64,000 bases of DNA, from NCBI GenBank assembly GCA_037074705.1, contig JAYJMR010000028.1, positions 124,001 through 188,000 on the forward strand, in the 5' to 3' direction. Position numbers and translations under genes: made by a program. Shown here in pieces: positions 37,174-51,539 of this stretch (within the stretch, counting starts at the first letter, position 1; each line of letters begins with the position of its first letter). The notes beneath the pieces are model-generated. The model was not told where the DNA came from, searched no databases, and saw only the letters and a program-made list of their open reading frames with translations. This DNA comes from Zhengitettix transpicula. Its lineage: Eukaryota > Arthropoda > Insecta > Orthoptera > Tetrigidae.

Positions 37174-38075
37174 AAAGACGCACATTTGGGAGAAAACAAG
37201 CAAAAAGTGAAAAAAACAGAAAAACGCCTGTAGCTCCTAATCTGCTGCAGTTAGCGACCTGCGGGTAACGTCATCTTCTTTAGCGGGAACGCTTTTATAG
37301 GATAAGACCCATAACTCACACAAAAAGACGCACATTTGGGAGAAAACAAGCAAAAAGTGAAAAAAACAGAAAAACGCCTGTAGCTCTTAAACGGCTGCAA
37401 CAAGAGACCTGCGGGTGACGTCATCGTCTTCAGCGGGATGGCATATATAGGATGAGACCCATTACTCACGCAAAAAGACTCACATTTGAGAGAAAAGAAG
37501 CAAAAAATGAAAAAAACAGAAAAACGCCTGTAGCTCCTAAACGGCTTCAGCTTGCGACCTGCGGGTGACGGCATCGTTTTCAGCGGGAACGCTTCTATTT
37601 GATGAGACACATAACTCACGCATAAAACGCACATTTTGGCGAAAACAAGCAAAAAGTGAAAAAAACAGAAAAACGCCTTCAGCTCTTAAACGGCTGCAGC
37701 TAGCGACATGCGGGTGACGTCATCGTCTTCAGCGGGAACGCTTCCATAGGATGAGACTCATAACTAACGCGAAAACACGCACATTTTAAAAAAAACAAAA
37801 AGTGAAAAAAATAGAAAAACGTCTGTAGCTACTAAACGGCTGCAGCTAGCGACCTGCGGGTGACGTCATCGTCTTCAGCGGGAACGCTTTTATTTGACGA
37901 GACCAATAACTCACGCGAAAAGACGCACATTTGGGAGAATACAAGCAAAAAGTGAAAAAAAAACAGAAAAACGACTTTAGCTCCTAAACAACTCCAGCTA
38001 GCGACCTGCGGGTGACGTCATCGACTTCAGCGGGATTGCTTCCATAGGACGAGACCCATAACTCACGCGAAAAGA

Positions 38076-38084
38076 CGCAATGTG
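38076..38084. other. Satellite to minisatellite junction 2
   Basis: Identical to the joint at 17,326-17,334 (GACGCA then ATGTGTGCAGGG), including the following irregular units GGAGTGC, GAGTGC and GTGTGCAGGG. The two arrays therefore descend from one junction. Confidence 0.9.
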
Positions 38085-41000
38085 TGCAGGGACACGGAGT
38101 GCGGGGACACTGAGTGCGGGGACACTGTGTGCAGGGACACGGAGTGCGGGGACACGGAGTGCGGAGACACGGAGTGCGGGGACACTGTGTGCGGGGACAC
38201 TGTGTGCGGGGACACGGAGTGCGGGGACACTGTGTGCGGGGACACTGTGAGCGGGGACACTGTATGCGGGGAAACTGTGTGCGGGGACACTGTGTGCGGA
38301 GACACTGTGTGCGGGGACACTGTGTGCGAGGACACTGTGTGCGGGGACACTGTGTGCGTGGACACTGTGTGCGGGGACACTGTGTGCGGGGACACTGTGT
38401 GCGGGGACACTGTGTGCAGGGACACTGTGTGCAGGGACACTGTGTGCGGGGACACTGTGTGCAGGGACACGGAGTGCGGCGACACGGAGTGCGGGGACAC
38501 TGTGTGCGGGGACACTGTGTGCGGGGACACTGTGTGCGGGGACACTGTGTGCGGGGACACTGTGTGCAGAGACACGGAGTCCGGGGACACTGTGTGCGAG
38601 GACACTTTGTGCGGGGACACGGAGTGCGGGGACACTGTGTGCGGGGACACTGTGTGCGGGGACACTGTGTGCGGGGACACTGTGTGCGGGGACACTGTGT
38701 GCAGGGACACTGTGTGCAGGGACACTGTGTGCGGGGACACTGTGTGCAAGGACACGGAGTGCGGGGACACGGAATGCGGGGACACTGTGTGCGGGGACAC
38801 TGTGTGCGGGGACACTGTGTGCGGGGACACTGTGTGCGGAGACACTGTGTGCAGGGACACTGTGTGCAGGGACACTGTGTGCGGGGACACTGTGTGCGGG
38901 GACACTGTGTGCAGGGACACTGTGTGCGGGGACACTGTGTGCAGGGACACTGTGTGCGGGGACACTGTGTGCGGGGACACTGTGTGCGGGGACACTGTGT
39001 GAGGGGACACTGTGTGCGGGGACACGGAGTGCGGGGACACGGAATGCGGGGACACTGTGTGCGGGGACACTGTGTGCGGGGACACTGTGTGCGGGGACAC
39101 TGTGTGCGGAGACACTGTGTGCAGGGACACTGTGTGCAGGGACACTGTGTGCGGGGACACTGTGTGCGGGGACACTGTGTGCAGGGACACTGTGTGCGGG
39201 GACACTGTGTGCAGGGACACTGTGTGCGGGGACACTGTGTGCGGGGACACTGTGTGCGGGGACACTGTGTGAGGGGACACTGTGTGCGGGGACACTGTGT
39301 GCGGGGACACTGTGTGCGGGGACACTGTGTGCGGGGACACGGAATGCGGGGACACGGAATGCGGGGAACTGTGTGCGGGGACACTGTGTGCGGGGACACG
39401 GAGTGCGGGGACACGGAGTGCGGAGACACGGAGTGCGGGGACACTGTGTGCGGGGACACTGTGTGCGGGGACACTGTGTGCGGGGACACGGAGTGCGGGG
39501 ACACTGTGTGCGGGGACACTGTGTGCGGGGACACTGTGTGCGGGGACACTGTGTGCGGGGACACGGTGTGCGGAGACACTGTGTGCGGGGACACTGTGTG
39601 CGAGGACACTGTGTGCGGGGACACTGTGTGCGTGGACACTGTGTGCGGGGACACTGTGTGCGGGGACACTGTGTTCGGGGACACTGTGTGCAGGGACACT
39701 GTGTGCCGGGACACTGTGTGCGGGGACACTGTGTGCAGGGACATGGAGTGCGGCGACACGGAGTGCGGGGACACTGTGTGCGGGGACACTGTATGCGGGG
39801 ACACTGTGTGCGGGGACACTGTGTGCGGGGACACTGTGTGCGGGGACACTGTGTGCGGGGACACTGTGTGCGGGGACACTGTGTGCAGAGACACGGAGTG
39901 CGGGGACACTGTGTGCGGGGACACTTTGTGCGGGGACACGGAGTGCGGGGACACTGTGTGCGGGAACACTGTGTGCGGGGACACTGTGTGCGGGGACACT
40001 GTGTGCAGGGACACTGTGTGCAGGGACACTGTGTGCGGGGACACTGTGTGCGGGGACACGGAGTGCGGGGACACGGAATGCGGGGACACTGTGTGCGGGG
40101 ACACTGTGTGCGGGGACACTGTGTGCGGAGACACTGTGTGCAGGGACACTGTGTGCAGGGACTCTGTGTGCGGGGACACTGTGTGCGGGGACACTGTGTG
40201 TAGGGACACTGTGTGCGGGGACACTGTGTGCAGGGACACTGTGTGCGGGGACACTGTGTGCGGGGACACTGTGTGCGGGGACACTGTGTGAGGGGACACT
40301 GTGTGCGGGGACACTGTGTGCGGGGACACTGTGTGCGGGGACACTGTGTGCGGGGACACTGTGTGCGGAGACACTGTGTTCGGGGACACTGTGTGCGGGG
40401 ACACTGTGTGCGGGGACACTATGTGCGGGGACACTGTGTGCGGGGACACGGAATGCGGGGACACGGAATGCGGGGAACTGTGTGCGGGGACACTGTGTGC
40501 AGGGACACGGAGTGCGGGGACACTGTGTGCGGAGACACTGTGTGCAGAGACACTGTGTGCAGGGACACTGTGTGCAGGGACACTGTGTGCCGGGACACTG
40601 TGTGCGGGGACACTGTGTGCGGGGACACTGTGTGCCGGGACACTGTGTGCGGGGACACTGTGTGCGGGGACACTGTGTGCGGGGACACTGTGTTCGGGGA
40701 CACTGTGTGCGGGGACACTGTGTGCCGGGACACTGTGTGCAGGGACACTGTGTGCGGGAACACTGTGTGCGGGGACACTGTGTGCGGGGACACTGTGTGC
40801 GGGGACACTGTGTGCAGGGACACTGTGTGCAGGGACACTGTGTGCAGGGACACTGTGTGCAGGGACACTGTGTGCGGGAACACTGTGTGCGGGGACACGG
40901 AATGCGGAAATACTGTGTGCGGGGACACGGATTGCGGGGACACTGTGTGCCGGGACACTGTGTGCGGGGAATCGGTGTGCAGGGACACGGAATGCGGGGA

Positions 41001-42055
41001 CACTGTGTGCGGGGACACTGTGTGCAGGGACACTGTGTGCAGGGACACTGTGTGCAGGGACACTGTGTGCAGGGACACTGTGTGCAGGGACACTGTGTGC
41101 AGGGACACTGTGTGCGGGGACACTGTGTGCGGAGACACTGTGTGTGGGGACACTGTGTGCGGGGACACTGTGTGCGGGGACACTGTGTGCGGGGACACTG
41201 TGTGCGGGGACACTGTGTGCGGGGACACTGTGTGCGGGGACACGGAGTGCGGGGACACTTTGTGCGGGGACACTGTGTGAGGAAACACTGTGTGCGGGGA
41301 CACTGTGTGCAGGGACACTGTGTGCGGGGACACGGAGTGCGGGGACACTGTGTGCGGGGACACTGTGTGCGGGGACACTGTGTGCGGGGACACTGTGTGC
41401 GGGGACACTGTGTGCGGGGACACTGTGTGCGGGGACACTGTGTGCGGGGACACGGAGTGCGGGGACACTGTGTGCGTGAACACTGTGTGCAGGGACACTG
41501 TGTGCAGGGACACTGTGTGCAGGGACACTGTGTGCGGGCACACTGTGTGCGGGGACACTGTGAGCGGGGACACTGTGTGCAGGGACACTGTGTGCAGGGA
41601 CACTGTGTGCGGGGACACTGTGTGCGGGGACACTGTGTGCGGGGACACTGTGTGCGGGGATACTGTGTGCAGGGACACTGTGTGCGGTGACACTGTGTGC
41701 GGGGACACCTTTGTGCGGGGACACGGAGTGCGGGGACACGGAGTGCGGACACTGTGTGCGGGGACTCGGAATGCGGGGACACTGTGTGCGGGGACACTGT
41801 GTGCGGGGACACTGTGTGCGGGGACACTGTGTGCTGGGACACTGTGTGCGGGGACACTGTGTTTGGGGACACTGTGTGCAGGGACACTGTGTGCAGGTTC
41901 ACGGAGTGCGGGGACACTGTGTGCAGGGACACTGTGTGCAGGGACACTGTGTGCAGGGACACTGTAAGCGGGGACACTGTGTGCGGGGACACTGTTTGCG
42001 GGGACACTTAGTGCGGGGACACTGTGTGCAGGGACACTGTGTGCAGGGACACTGT

Positions 42056-45000
42056 GTGCGGGGACACTGTGTGCGGGGACACTGTGTGCGGGGACACTGT
42101 GTGCGGGGACACTGTGTGCTGGGACACTGTGTTCGGGGACACTGTGTGCGGGGACACTGTGTGCGGGGACACTGTGTGCGGGGACACTGTGTGCAGGGAC
42201 ACTGTGTGCAGGGACACTGTGTGCGGGGACACTGTGTGCGGGGACACTGTGTGCGGGGACACTGTGTGCAGGGACACGGAGTGCGGGTAATCGGTGTGCG
42301 GAGACAGGGAGTGCGGGGACACTGTGTGCGGGGACACTGTGTGCGGGGACACTTTGTGCGGGGACACGGAGTGCGGGGACACTGTGTGCGGGGACACTGT
42401 GTGCGGGGACACTGTGAGCGGGGACACTGTGTGCGGGGACACTGTGTGCGGGTACACTGTGTGCGGGGACACTGTGTGCGGAGACACTGTGTGCGGAGAC
42501 ACTGTGTGCGGGGACACTGTGTGCGGGGACACTGTGTGCGGGGACACTGTGTGCGGGGACACTGTGTGCGCGGACACTGTGTGCGGGGACACTGTGTGCG
42601 AGGACACTGTGTGCAGGGATACTGTGTGCTGGGACACTGTGTGCAGGGACACTGTGTGCGGAGACACGGAGTGCGGGGACACGGAGTGCGGGGACACTGT
42701 GTGCGGGGAGACGGAGTGCGGGGACACTGTGTGCGGGGACACTGTGTGCGGGGACACTGTGTGCGGGGACACTGTGTGCGGGGACACTGTGTGCGGGGAC
42801 ACTGTGTGCGGGGACACGGAATGCGGGGACACTGTGTGCGGGGACACGGAGTGCGGGGACACTGTGTGCGGGGACACTGTGTGCGGGGACAATGTGTGCA
42901 GGGACACTGTGCAGGGACACGGAATGCGGGGACACTGTGTGCGGAGACACTGTGTGCGGGGACACTGTGTGCGGGGACACGGAGTGCGGGGACACGGAAT
43001 GCGGGGACACTGTGTGCGGGGACACGGAATGCGGGGACACTGTGTGCGGGGACAGTGTGTGCGGGGACACTGTGTGCAGGGACACTGTGTGCGGGGACAC
43101 GAAGTGCGGGGACACTGTGTGCGGGGACACTGTGTGCAGGGACACTTTGTGCGGGGACACGGAATGCGGGGACACTGTGTGCGGGGACACGGAGTGCGGG
43201 GACACTGTGTGCAGGGACACTGTGTGCAGGGACACTGTGTGCGGGGACAATGTGTGCAGGGACACTGTGTGCAGGGACACGGAATGCGGGGACACTGTGT
43301 GCGGGGACACTGTGTGCGAAGACACGGAGTGCGGGGACACGGAATGCGGGGACACTGTGTGCGGGGACACGGAATGCGGGGACACTGTGTGCGGGGACAG
43401 TGTGTGCGGGGACACTGTGTGCAGGGACACTGTGTGCGGGGACACGGAGTGCGGGGATACTGTGTGCGGGGATACTGTGTGCGGGGACTCTGTGTGCAGG
43501 GACACTGTGTGCAGGGACACTGTGTGCAGGGACACTGTGTGCAGGGACACTGTGTGCGAGGACACTGTGTGCGGGGACACTGTGTGCGGGGACACGGAAT
43601 GCGGGGACACTGTGTGCGGGGACACTGTGTGCGGGGACACTGTGTGCGGAGACACTGTGTGCGGGGACACTGTGTGCGGGGACACTGTGTGCAGGGACAC
43701 GGAGTGCGGGGACACTATGTGCGGGGACACTGTGTGCAGGGACACTGTGTGCGGGGACACTGTGTGCAGGGACACTGTGTGCGGGGACACTGTGTGCAGG
43801 GACACTGTGTGCAGGGACACTGTGTGCAGGGACACTGTGTGCGGGGACACTGTGTGCGGGGACACTGTGTGCGGGGACACTGTGTGCAGGGACACGGAGT
43901 GCGGGGACACTGTGTGCGGGGACACTGTGTGCAGGGACACTGAGTGCGGGGACACGGAGTGCGGAGACACGGAGTGCGGGGACACTGTGCGGGGACACTG
44001 TGTGCGGGGACACTGTGTGCGTGGACACTGTGTGCAGGGACACTGTGTGCAGGGACACTGTGTGCGGAGACACGGAGTGCGGGGACACGGAGAGCGGGGA
44101 CACTGTGTGCGGGGACACTGTGTGCGGGGACACTTTGTGCGGGGACACTGTGTGCGGGGACACTGTATGCAGGGACACTGTGTGCGGGGACACTGTGTGC
44201 GGGGACACTGTGTGCAGGGACACGGAGTGCGGCGACACGGAGTGCGGGGACACTGTGTGCGGGGACACTGTGTGCGGGGACACTGTGTGCGGGGACACTG
44301 TGTGCGGGGACACTGTGTGCGGGGACACTGTGTGCGGGGACACTGTGTGCGGGGACACTGTGTGCAGAGACACAGAGTGCGGGGACACTGTGTGCGGGGA
44401 CACTGTGTGTGGGGACACGGAGTGCGGGGACATTGTGTGCGGGGACACTGTGTGCGGGGACACTGTGTGCGGGGACACTGTGTGCGAGGACACTGTGTGC
44501 AGGGACACTGTGTGCAGGGACACTGTGTGCGGGGACACTGTGTGCGGGGACACGGAAAGCGGGGACACGTAATGCGGGGACACTGTGTGCGGGGACACTG
44601 TGTGCGGGGACACTGTGTGCGGGGACACTGTGTGCGGAGACACTGTGTGCAGGGACACTGTGTGCAGGGACACTGTGTGCGGGGACACTGTGTGCGGGGA
44701 CACTGTGTGCAGGGACACTGTGTGCGACGACACTGTGTGCAGGGACACTTTGTGCGGGGACACGGAGTGCGGGGAAACGGAGTGTGGGGACACGGAGTGC
44801 GGGGACACTGTGTGCGGGGACACTGTGTGCGGGGACACTGTGTGCGGGGACACTGTGTGCAGGGACACTGTGTGCAGGGACACGGAGTGCGGGGACACTG
44901 AGTGCGGGGACACTGTGTGCAGGGACACGGAGTGCAGGGACACGGAGTGCGGGGACACGGAGTGCGGGGACACTGTGTGCGGGGACACTGTGTGCGGGAA

Positions 45001-48000
45001 CACTGTGTGCGGAGACACGGAGTGCGGGGACACGGAGAGTGGGGACACTGTGTGCGGGGACACTGTGTGCGGGGACACTGAGTGCGGGGACACTGTGTGC
45101 GGGTACACTGTGTGCGGGGACACGGAGTGCGGGGACACGGAGTGCGGGGACACGGATAGCGGAGACACTGAGTGCGGGGACACTGTGTGCAGGGGCATTG
45201 TGTGCGGGGACACGGAGTGCGGGGACACTGTGTGCAGGGACACTGTGTGCGGGGACACTGTGTGCGGGGACACTGTGTGCGGGGACACTGTGTGCAGGGA
45301 CACGGAGTGCGGGGACACGGAGTGCGGGGACACTGTGTGCGGGAACACTGTGTTCGGGGACACTGTGTGCGGGGACACTGTGTGCGGGGACACTGTGTGC
45401 GGGGACACTGTGTGCAGGGACACTGTGTGCAGGGACACTGTGTGCGGGGACACTGTGTGCGGGGACACTGTGTGCGGGGACACTGTGTGCAGGGACACGG
45501 AGTGCGGGGACACTGTGTGCGGGGACACTGTGTGCGGGGACACTGTGTGCGGAGACACGGAGTGTGGGGACACGGAGAGCGGGGACACTGTGTGCGGGGA
45601 CACTGTGTGCCGGGACAATGTGTGCGGAGACACTGTGTGCGGGGACACTGTGTGCGGGGACACTGTGTGCAGGGACACTGTGTGCGGGGACACGGAGTGC
45701 GGGGACACGGAATGCGGGGACACTGTGTGCGGGGACACTGTGTGCGGGGACACTGTGTGCGGAGACACGGAGTGCGGGGACACGGAGAGCGGGGACACTG
45801 TGTGCGGGGACACTGTGTGCGGGGACACTGTGTGCAGGGACACTGTGTGCAGGGACACTGTGTGCGGGGACACTGTGTGCGGGGACACCTTTGTGCGGGG
45901 ACTCGGAGTGCGGGGACACGGAGTGCGGACACTGTGTGCGGGGACACGGAATGCGGGGACACTGTGTGCGGGGACACTGTGTGCGGGGACACTGTGTGCG
46001 GGGACACTGTGTGCGGGGTCACTGTGTGCTGGGACACTGTGTGCGGGGACACTGTGTGCGGGGACACTGTGTGCCGGGACACTGTGTGCAGGGACACGGA
46101 GTGCGGGGACACTGTGTGCAGGGACACTGTGTGCAGGGACACTGTGTGCAGGGACACTGTAAGCGGGGACACTGTGTGCGGGGACACTGTTTGCGGGGAC
46201 ACTGTGTGCGGGGACACTTTGTGCAGGGACACTGTGTGCAGGGACACTGTGTGCAGGGACACTGTGTGCGGGGACACTGTGTGCGGGGACACTGTGTGCG
46301 GGGACACGGAATGCGGGCACACTGTGTGCGGGGACACTGTGTGCGGGGACACTGTGTGCGGGGACACTGTGTGCGGGAACACTGTGTGCGGGGACACTGT
46401 GTGCGGGGACACTGTGTGCAGGGACACTGTGTGCAGGGACACTGTGCGCGTGGACACTGTGTGCGGGGACACTGTGTGCGGGGACACTGTGTGCGGGGAC
46501 ACTGTGTGCGTGAACACTGTGTGCAGGGACACGTAATGCGGGGACACTGTGTGCGGGGACACTGTGTGCGGGGACACTGTGTGCGGAGACACGGAGTGCG
46601 GGGACACGGAGAGCGGATACACTGTGTGCGGGGACACTGTGTGCCGGGACACTGTGTGCGGAGACACTGTGTGCGGGGACACTGTGTGCGGGGACACTGT
46701 GTGCGGGGACACTGTGTGCAGGGACACTGTGTGCGGGGACACGGAGTGCGGGGACACGGAATGCGGGGACACTGTGTGCGAGGACACTGTGTGCGGGGAC
46801 ACTGTGTGCGGGGACAATGTGTGCAGGGACACTGTGTGCAGGGACACGGAATGCGGGGACACTGTGTGCGGGGACACTGTGTGCGAAGACACGGAGTGCG
46901 GGGACACGGAATGCGGGGACACTGTGTGCGGGGACCCGGAATGCGGGGACACTGTGTGCGGGGACACTGTGTGCGGGGACACTGTGTGCTGGGACACTGT
47001 GTGCGGGGACACTGTGTGCGGGGACACTGTGTGCGGGGACACTGTGTGCAGGGACACTGAGTGCAGGGACACGGAGTGCGGAGACACTGTGTGCGGGGAC
47101 ACTGTGTGCGGGGACACTGTGTGCGGGGACACTGTGTGCGGGGACACTGTGTGCAGGGACACTGTGTGCGGGGACACTGTGTGCGGGGACACCTTTGTGC
47201 GGGGACACGGAGTGCGGGGACACGGAGTGCGGACACTGTGAGCGGGGACACGGAATGCGGGGACACTGTGTGCGGGGACACTGTGTGCGGGGACACTGTG
47301 TGCGGGGACACTGTGTGCAGGGACACGGAGTGCGGGGACACGGAGTGCGGGGACACTGTGTGCGGGAACACTGTGTTCGGGGACACTGTGTGCGGGGACA
47401 CTGTGTGCGGGGACACTGTGTGCGGGGACACTGTGTGCAGGGACACTGTGTGCAGGGACACTGTGTGCGGGGACACTGTGTGCGGGGACACTTTGTGCGG
47501 GGACACTGTGTGCAGGGACACGGAGTGCGGGGACACTGTGTGCGGGGACACTGTGTGCGGGGACACTGTGTGCGGAGACACGGAGTGCGGGGACACGGAG
47601 AGCGGGGACACTGTGTGCGGGGACACTGTGTGCCGGGACAATGTGTGCGGAGACACTGTGTGCGGGGACACTGTGTGCGGGGACACTGTGTGCAGGGACT
47701 TTGTGTGCGGGGACCCGGAGTGCGGGGACACGGAATGCGGGGACACTGTGTGCGGGGACACTGTGTGCGGGGACACTGTGTGCGGAGACACGGAGTGCGG
47801 GGACACGGAGAGCGGGGACACTGTGTGCGGGGACACTGTGTGCGGGGACACTGTGTGCAGGGACACTGTGTGCAGGGACACTGTGTGCGGGGACACTGTG
47901 TGCGGGGACACCTTTGTGCGGGGACACGGAGTGCGGGGACACGGAGTGCGGACACTGTGTGCGGGGACACGGAATGCGGGGACACTGTGTGCGGGGACAC

Positions 48001-51000
48001 TGTGTGCGGGGACACTGTGTGCGGGGACACTGTGTGCTGGGACACTGTGTGCGGGGACACTGTGTGCGGGGACACTGTGTGCAGGGACACTGTGTGCAGG
48101 GACACTGTGTGCAGGGACACGGAGTGCGAGTACACTGTGTGCAGGGACACTGTGTGCAGGGACACTGTGTGCAGGGACACTGTAAGCGGGGACACTGTGT
48201 GCGGGGACACTGTTTGCGGGGACACTGTGTGCGGGGACACTTTGTGCAGGGACACTGTGTGCAGGGACACTGTGTGCAGGGACACTGTGTGCGGGGACAC
48301 TGTGTGCGGGGACACTGTGTGCGGGGACACGGAATGCGGGCACACTGTGTGCGGGGACACTGTGTGCGGGGACACTGTGTGCGGGGACACTGTGTGCGGG
48401 AACACTGTGTGCGGGGACACTGTGTGCGGGGACACTGTGTGCAGGGACACTGTGTGCAGGGACACTGTGCGCGTGGACACTGTGTGCGGGGACACTGTGT
48501 GCGGGGACACTGTGTGCGTGAACACTGTGTGCAGGGACACGTAGTGCGGGGACACTGTGTGCGGGGACACTGTGTGCGGGGACACTGTGTGCGGGGACAC
48601 TGTGTGCGGAGACACGGAGTGCGGGGACACGGAGAGCGGATACACTGTGTGCGGGGACACTGTGTGCCGGGACACTGTGTGCGGAGACACTGTGTGCGGG
48701 GACACTGTGTGCGGGGACACTGTGTGCGGGGACACTGTGTGCAGGGACACTGTGTGCGGGGACACGGAGTGCGGGGACACGGAATGCGGGGACACTGTGT
48801 GCGAGGACACTGTGTGCGGGGACACTGTGTGCGGGGACACTGTGTGCGGAGACACGGAGTGCGGGAACACGGAGAGCGGGGACACTGTGTGCGTGGACAC
48901 TGTGTGCGGGGACACTGTGTGCGGGGACACTGTGTGCGGGGACACTGTGTGCGGGGACACTGTGTGCAGAGACACTGTGCGGGGACACTGTGTGCGGGGA
49001 CACGGAGTGCGGGGACACGGAGTGCGGAGACACGGAGTGCGGGGACACTGTGTGCGGGGACACTGTGTGCGGGGACACTGAGTGCGCGGACACTGTGTGC
49101 GGGGACACTGTGTGCAGGGACACTGTGTGCGGGGACACGGAGTGCGGGGACACTGTGTGCGGGGACACTGTGTGCGGGGACACTGTGTGCGGGGACACTG
49201 TGTGCGGGGACACTGTGAGCGGGGACACTGTGTGCGGGGACACTGTGTGCGGGTACACTGTGTGCGGGGACACTGTGTGCGGAGACACTGTGTGCGGAGA
49301 CACTGTGTGCGGGGACACTGTGTGCGGGGACACTGTGTGCGGGGACACTGTGTGCGGGGACACTGTGTGCGCGGACACTGTGTGCGGGGACACTGTGTGC
49401 GAGGACACTGTGTGCAGGGACACTGTGTGCAGGGACACTGTGTGCAGGGACACTGTGTGCGGAGACACGGAGTGCGGGGACACGGAGTGCGGGGACACTG
49501 TGTGCGGGGACACGGAGTGCGGGGACACTGTGTGCGGGGACACTGTGTGCGGGGACACTGTGTGCGGGGACACTGTGTGCGGGGACACTGTGTGCGGGGA
49601 CACTGTGTGCGGGGACACGGAATGCGGGGACACAGTGTGCGGGGACACGGAGTGCGGGGACACTGTGTGCGGGGACACTGTGTGCGGGGACAATGTGTGC
49701 AGGGACACTGTGCAGTGACACGGAATGCGGGGACACTGTGTGCGGAGACACTGAGTGCGGGGACACTGTGTGCGGGGACACGGAGTGCGGGGACACGGAA
49801 TGCGGGGACACTGTGTGCGGGGACACGGAATGCGGGGACACTGTGTGCGGGGACAGTGTGTGCGGGGACACTGTGTGCAGGGACACTGTGTGCGGGGACA
49901 CGGAGTGCGGTGACACTGTGTGCGGGGACACTGTTTGCAGGGACACTTTGTGCGGGGACACGGAATGCGGGGACACTGTGTGCGGGGACACGTTGTGCGG
50001 GGACACTGTGTGCAGGGACACTGTGTGCGGGGACAATGTGTGCAGGGACACTGTGTGCAGGGACACGGAATGCGGGGACACTGTGTGCGGGGACACTGTG
50101 TGCGAAGACACGGAGTGCGGGGACACGGAATGCGGGGACACTGTGTGCGGGGACACGGAATGCGGGGACACTGTGTGCGGGGACAGTGTGTGCGGGGACA
50201 CTGTGTGCAGGGACACTGTGTGCGGGGACACGGAGTGCGGGGATACTGTGTGCGGGGATACTGTGTGCGGGGACTCTGTGTGCAGGGACACTGTGTGCAG
50301 GGACACTGTGTGCAGGGACACTGTGTGCAGGGACACTGTGTGCAGGGACACTGTGTGCGAGGACACTGTGTGCGGGGACACTGTGTGCGGGGACACGGAA
50401 TGCGGGGACACTGTGTGCGGGGACACTGTGTGCGGGGACACTGTGTGCGGAGACACTGTGTGCGGGGACACTGTGTGCGGGGACACTGTGTGCAGGGACA
50501 CGGAGTGCGGGGACACTATGTGCGGGGACACTGTGTGCAGGGACACTGTGTGCGGGGACACTGTGTGCAGGGACACTGTGTGCGGGGTCACTGTGTGCAG
50601 GGACACTGTGTGCAGGGACACTGTGTGCGGAGACACGGAGTGCGGGGACACGGAGAGCGGGGACACTGTGTGCGGGGACACTGTGTGCGGGGACACTTTG
50701 TGCGGGGACACTGTGTGCGGGGTTACTGTATGCAGGGACACTGTGTGCGGGGACACTGTGTGCGGGGACACTGTGTGCAGGGACACTGTGTGCGGGGACA
50801 CGAAGTGCGGGGACACTGTGTGCGGGGACACTGTGTGCAGGGACACTTTGTGCGGGGACACGGAATGCGGGGACACTGTGTGCGGGGACACGGAGTGCGG
50901 GGACACTGTGTGCAGGGACACTGTGTGCAGGGACACTGTGTGCGGGGACAATGTGTGCAGGGACACTGTGTGCAGGGACACGGAATGCGGGGACACTGTG

Positions 51001-51539
51001 TGCGGGGACACTGTGTGCGAAGACACGGAGTGCGGGGACACGGAATGCGGGGACACTGTGTGCGGGGACACGGAATGCGGGGACACTGTGTGCGGGGACA
51101 GTGTGTGCGGGGACACTGTGTGCAGGGACACTGTGTGCGGGGACACGGAGTGCGGGGATACTGTGTGCGGGGATACTGTGTGCGGGGACTCTGTGTGCAG
51201 GGACACTGTGTGCAGGGACACTGTGTGCAGGGACACTGTGTGCAGGGACACTGTGTGCGAGGACACTGTGTGCGGGGACACTGTGTGCGGGGACACGGAA
51301 TGCGGGGACACTGTGTGCGGGGACACTGTGTGCGGGGACACTGTGTGCGGAGACACTGTGTGCGGGGACACTGTGTGCGGGGACACTGTGTGCAGGGACA
51401 CGGAGTGCGGGGACACTATGTGCGGGGACACTGTGTGCAGGGACACTGTGTGCGGGGACACTGTGTGCAGGGACACTGTGTGCGGGGACACTGTGTGCAG
51501 GGACACTGTGTGCAGGGACACTGTGTGCAGGGACACTGT
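42056..51539 (+). repeat. ~9.48-kb minisatellite block, unit 1
   Basis: Matching landmarks lie 9,484 or 9,499 bp downstream: 42,294 with 51,778, 43,944 with 53,443, 45,885 with 55,384, 47,908 with 57,407, and 49,693 with 59,177. The 15-bp difference between the two offsets is one gained and one lost unit. Long strings of variant units are otherwise nearly identical. The exact left edge is uncertain by some tens of bases because consensus units flank it. Confidence 0.88.
45885..47188 (+). repeat. 1,304-bp minisatellite sub-block
   Basis: Bounded by the marker ACACCTTTGTGCGGGG followed two units later by GTGCGGACACTGTG. The marker also occurs at 20,934, 41,705, 47,189, 47,908, 55,384, 56,688, 57,407, 62,487 and 63,791. 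The 1,304-bp spacing appears three times (45,885, 55,384 and 62,487), and a 719-bp spacing twice (47,189 and 56,688). Confidence 0.87.

Larger units (their letters stand above)
27746..38079 (-). repeat. ~150-bp satellite array, reverse orientation (copy B)
   Basis: About 69 inverted monomers corresponding to the ~41 of 11,171-17,329 plus insertions of whole monomers. Extra monomers relative to A lie at ~29,100-29,400 (two), ~30,910-31,360 (three) and ~32,420-32,570 (one, with CTTACATAGGGTGAG). A 22-monomer tandem duplication accounts for the rest. Every length change is close to an integral number of monomers, so register is preserved. Confidence 0.96.
22755..44560. repeat. Segmental duplication copy B
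   Basis: Tandem partner of 6,134-22,756, 21.8 kb long. The extra ~5.2 kb is accounted for by six additional monomers (two, three and one at three sites), a 3.29-kb internal tandem duplication, and about 1.05 kb more minisatellite. The unit GGAAAGC at 44,551-44,560 matches the last unit of array 1 and sets the right edge; beyond it array 2 continues. Confidence 0.85.

Noticed and set aside
1..38079. Pol III promoter or terminator signals in the T-runs
   Set aside because: T4-T7 runs occur in every monomer as part of the repeat, and I find no paired A and B box with tRNA- or SINE-like folding upstream.
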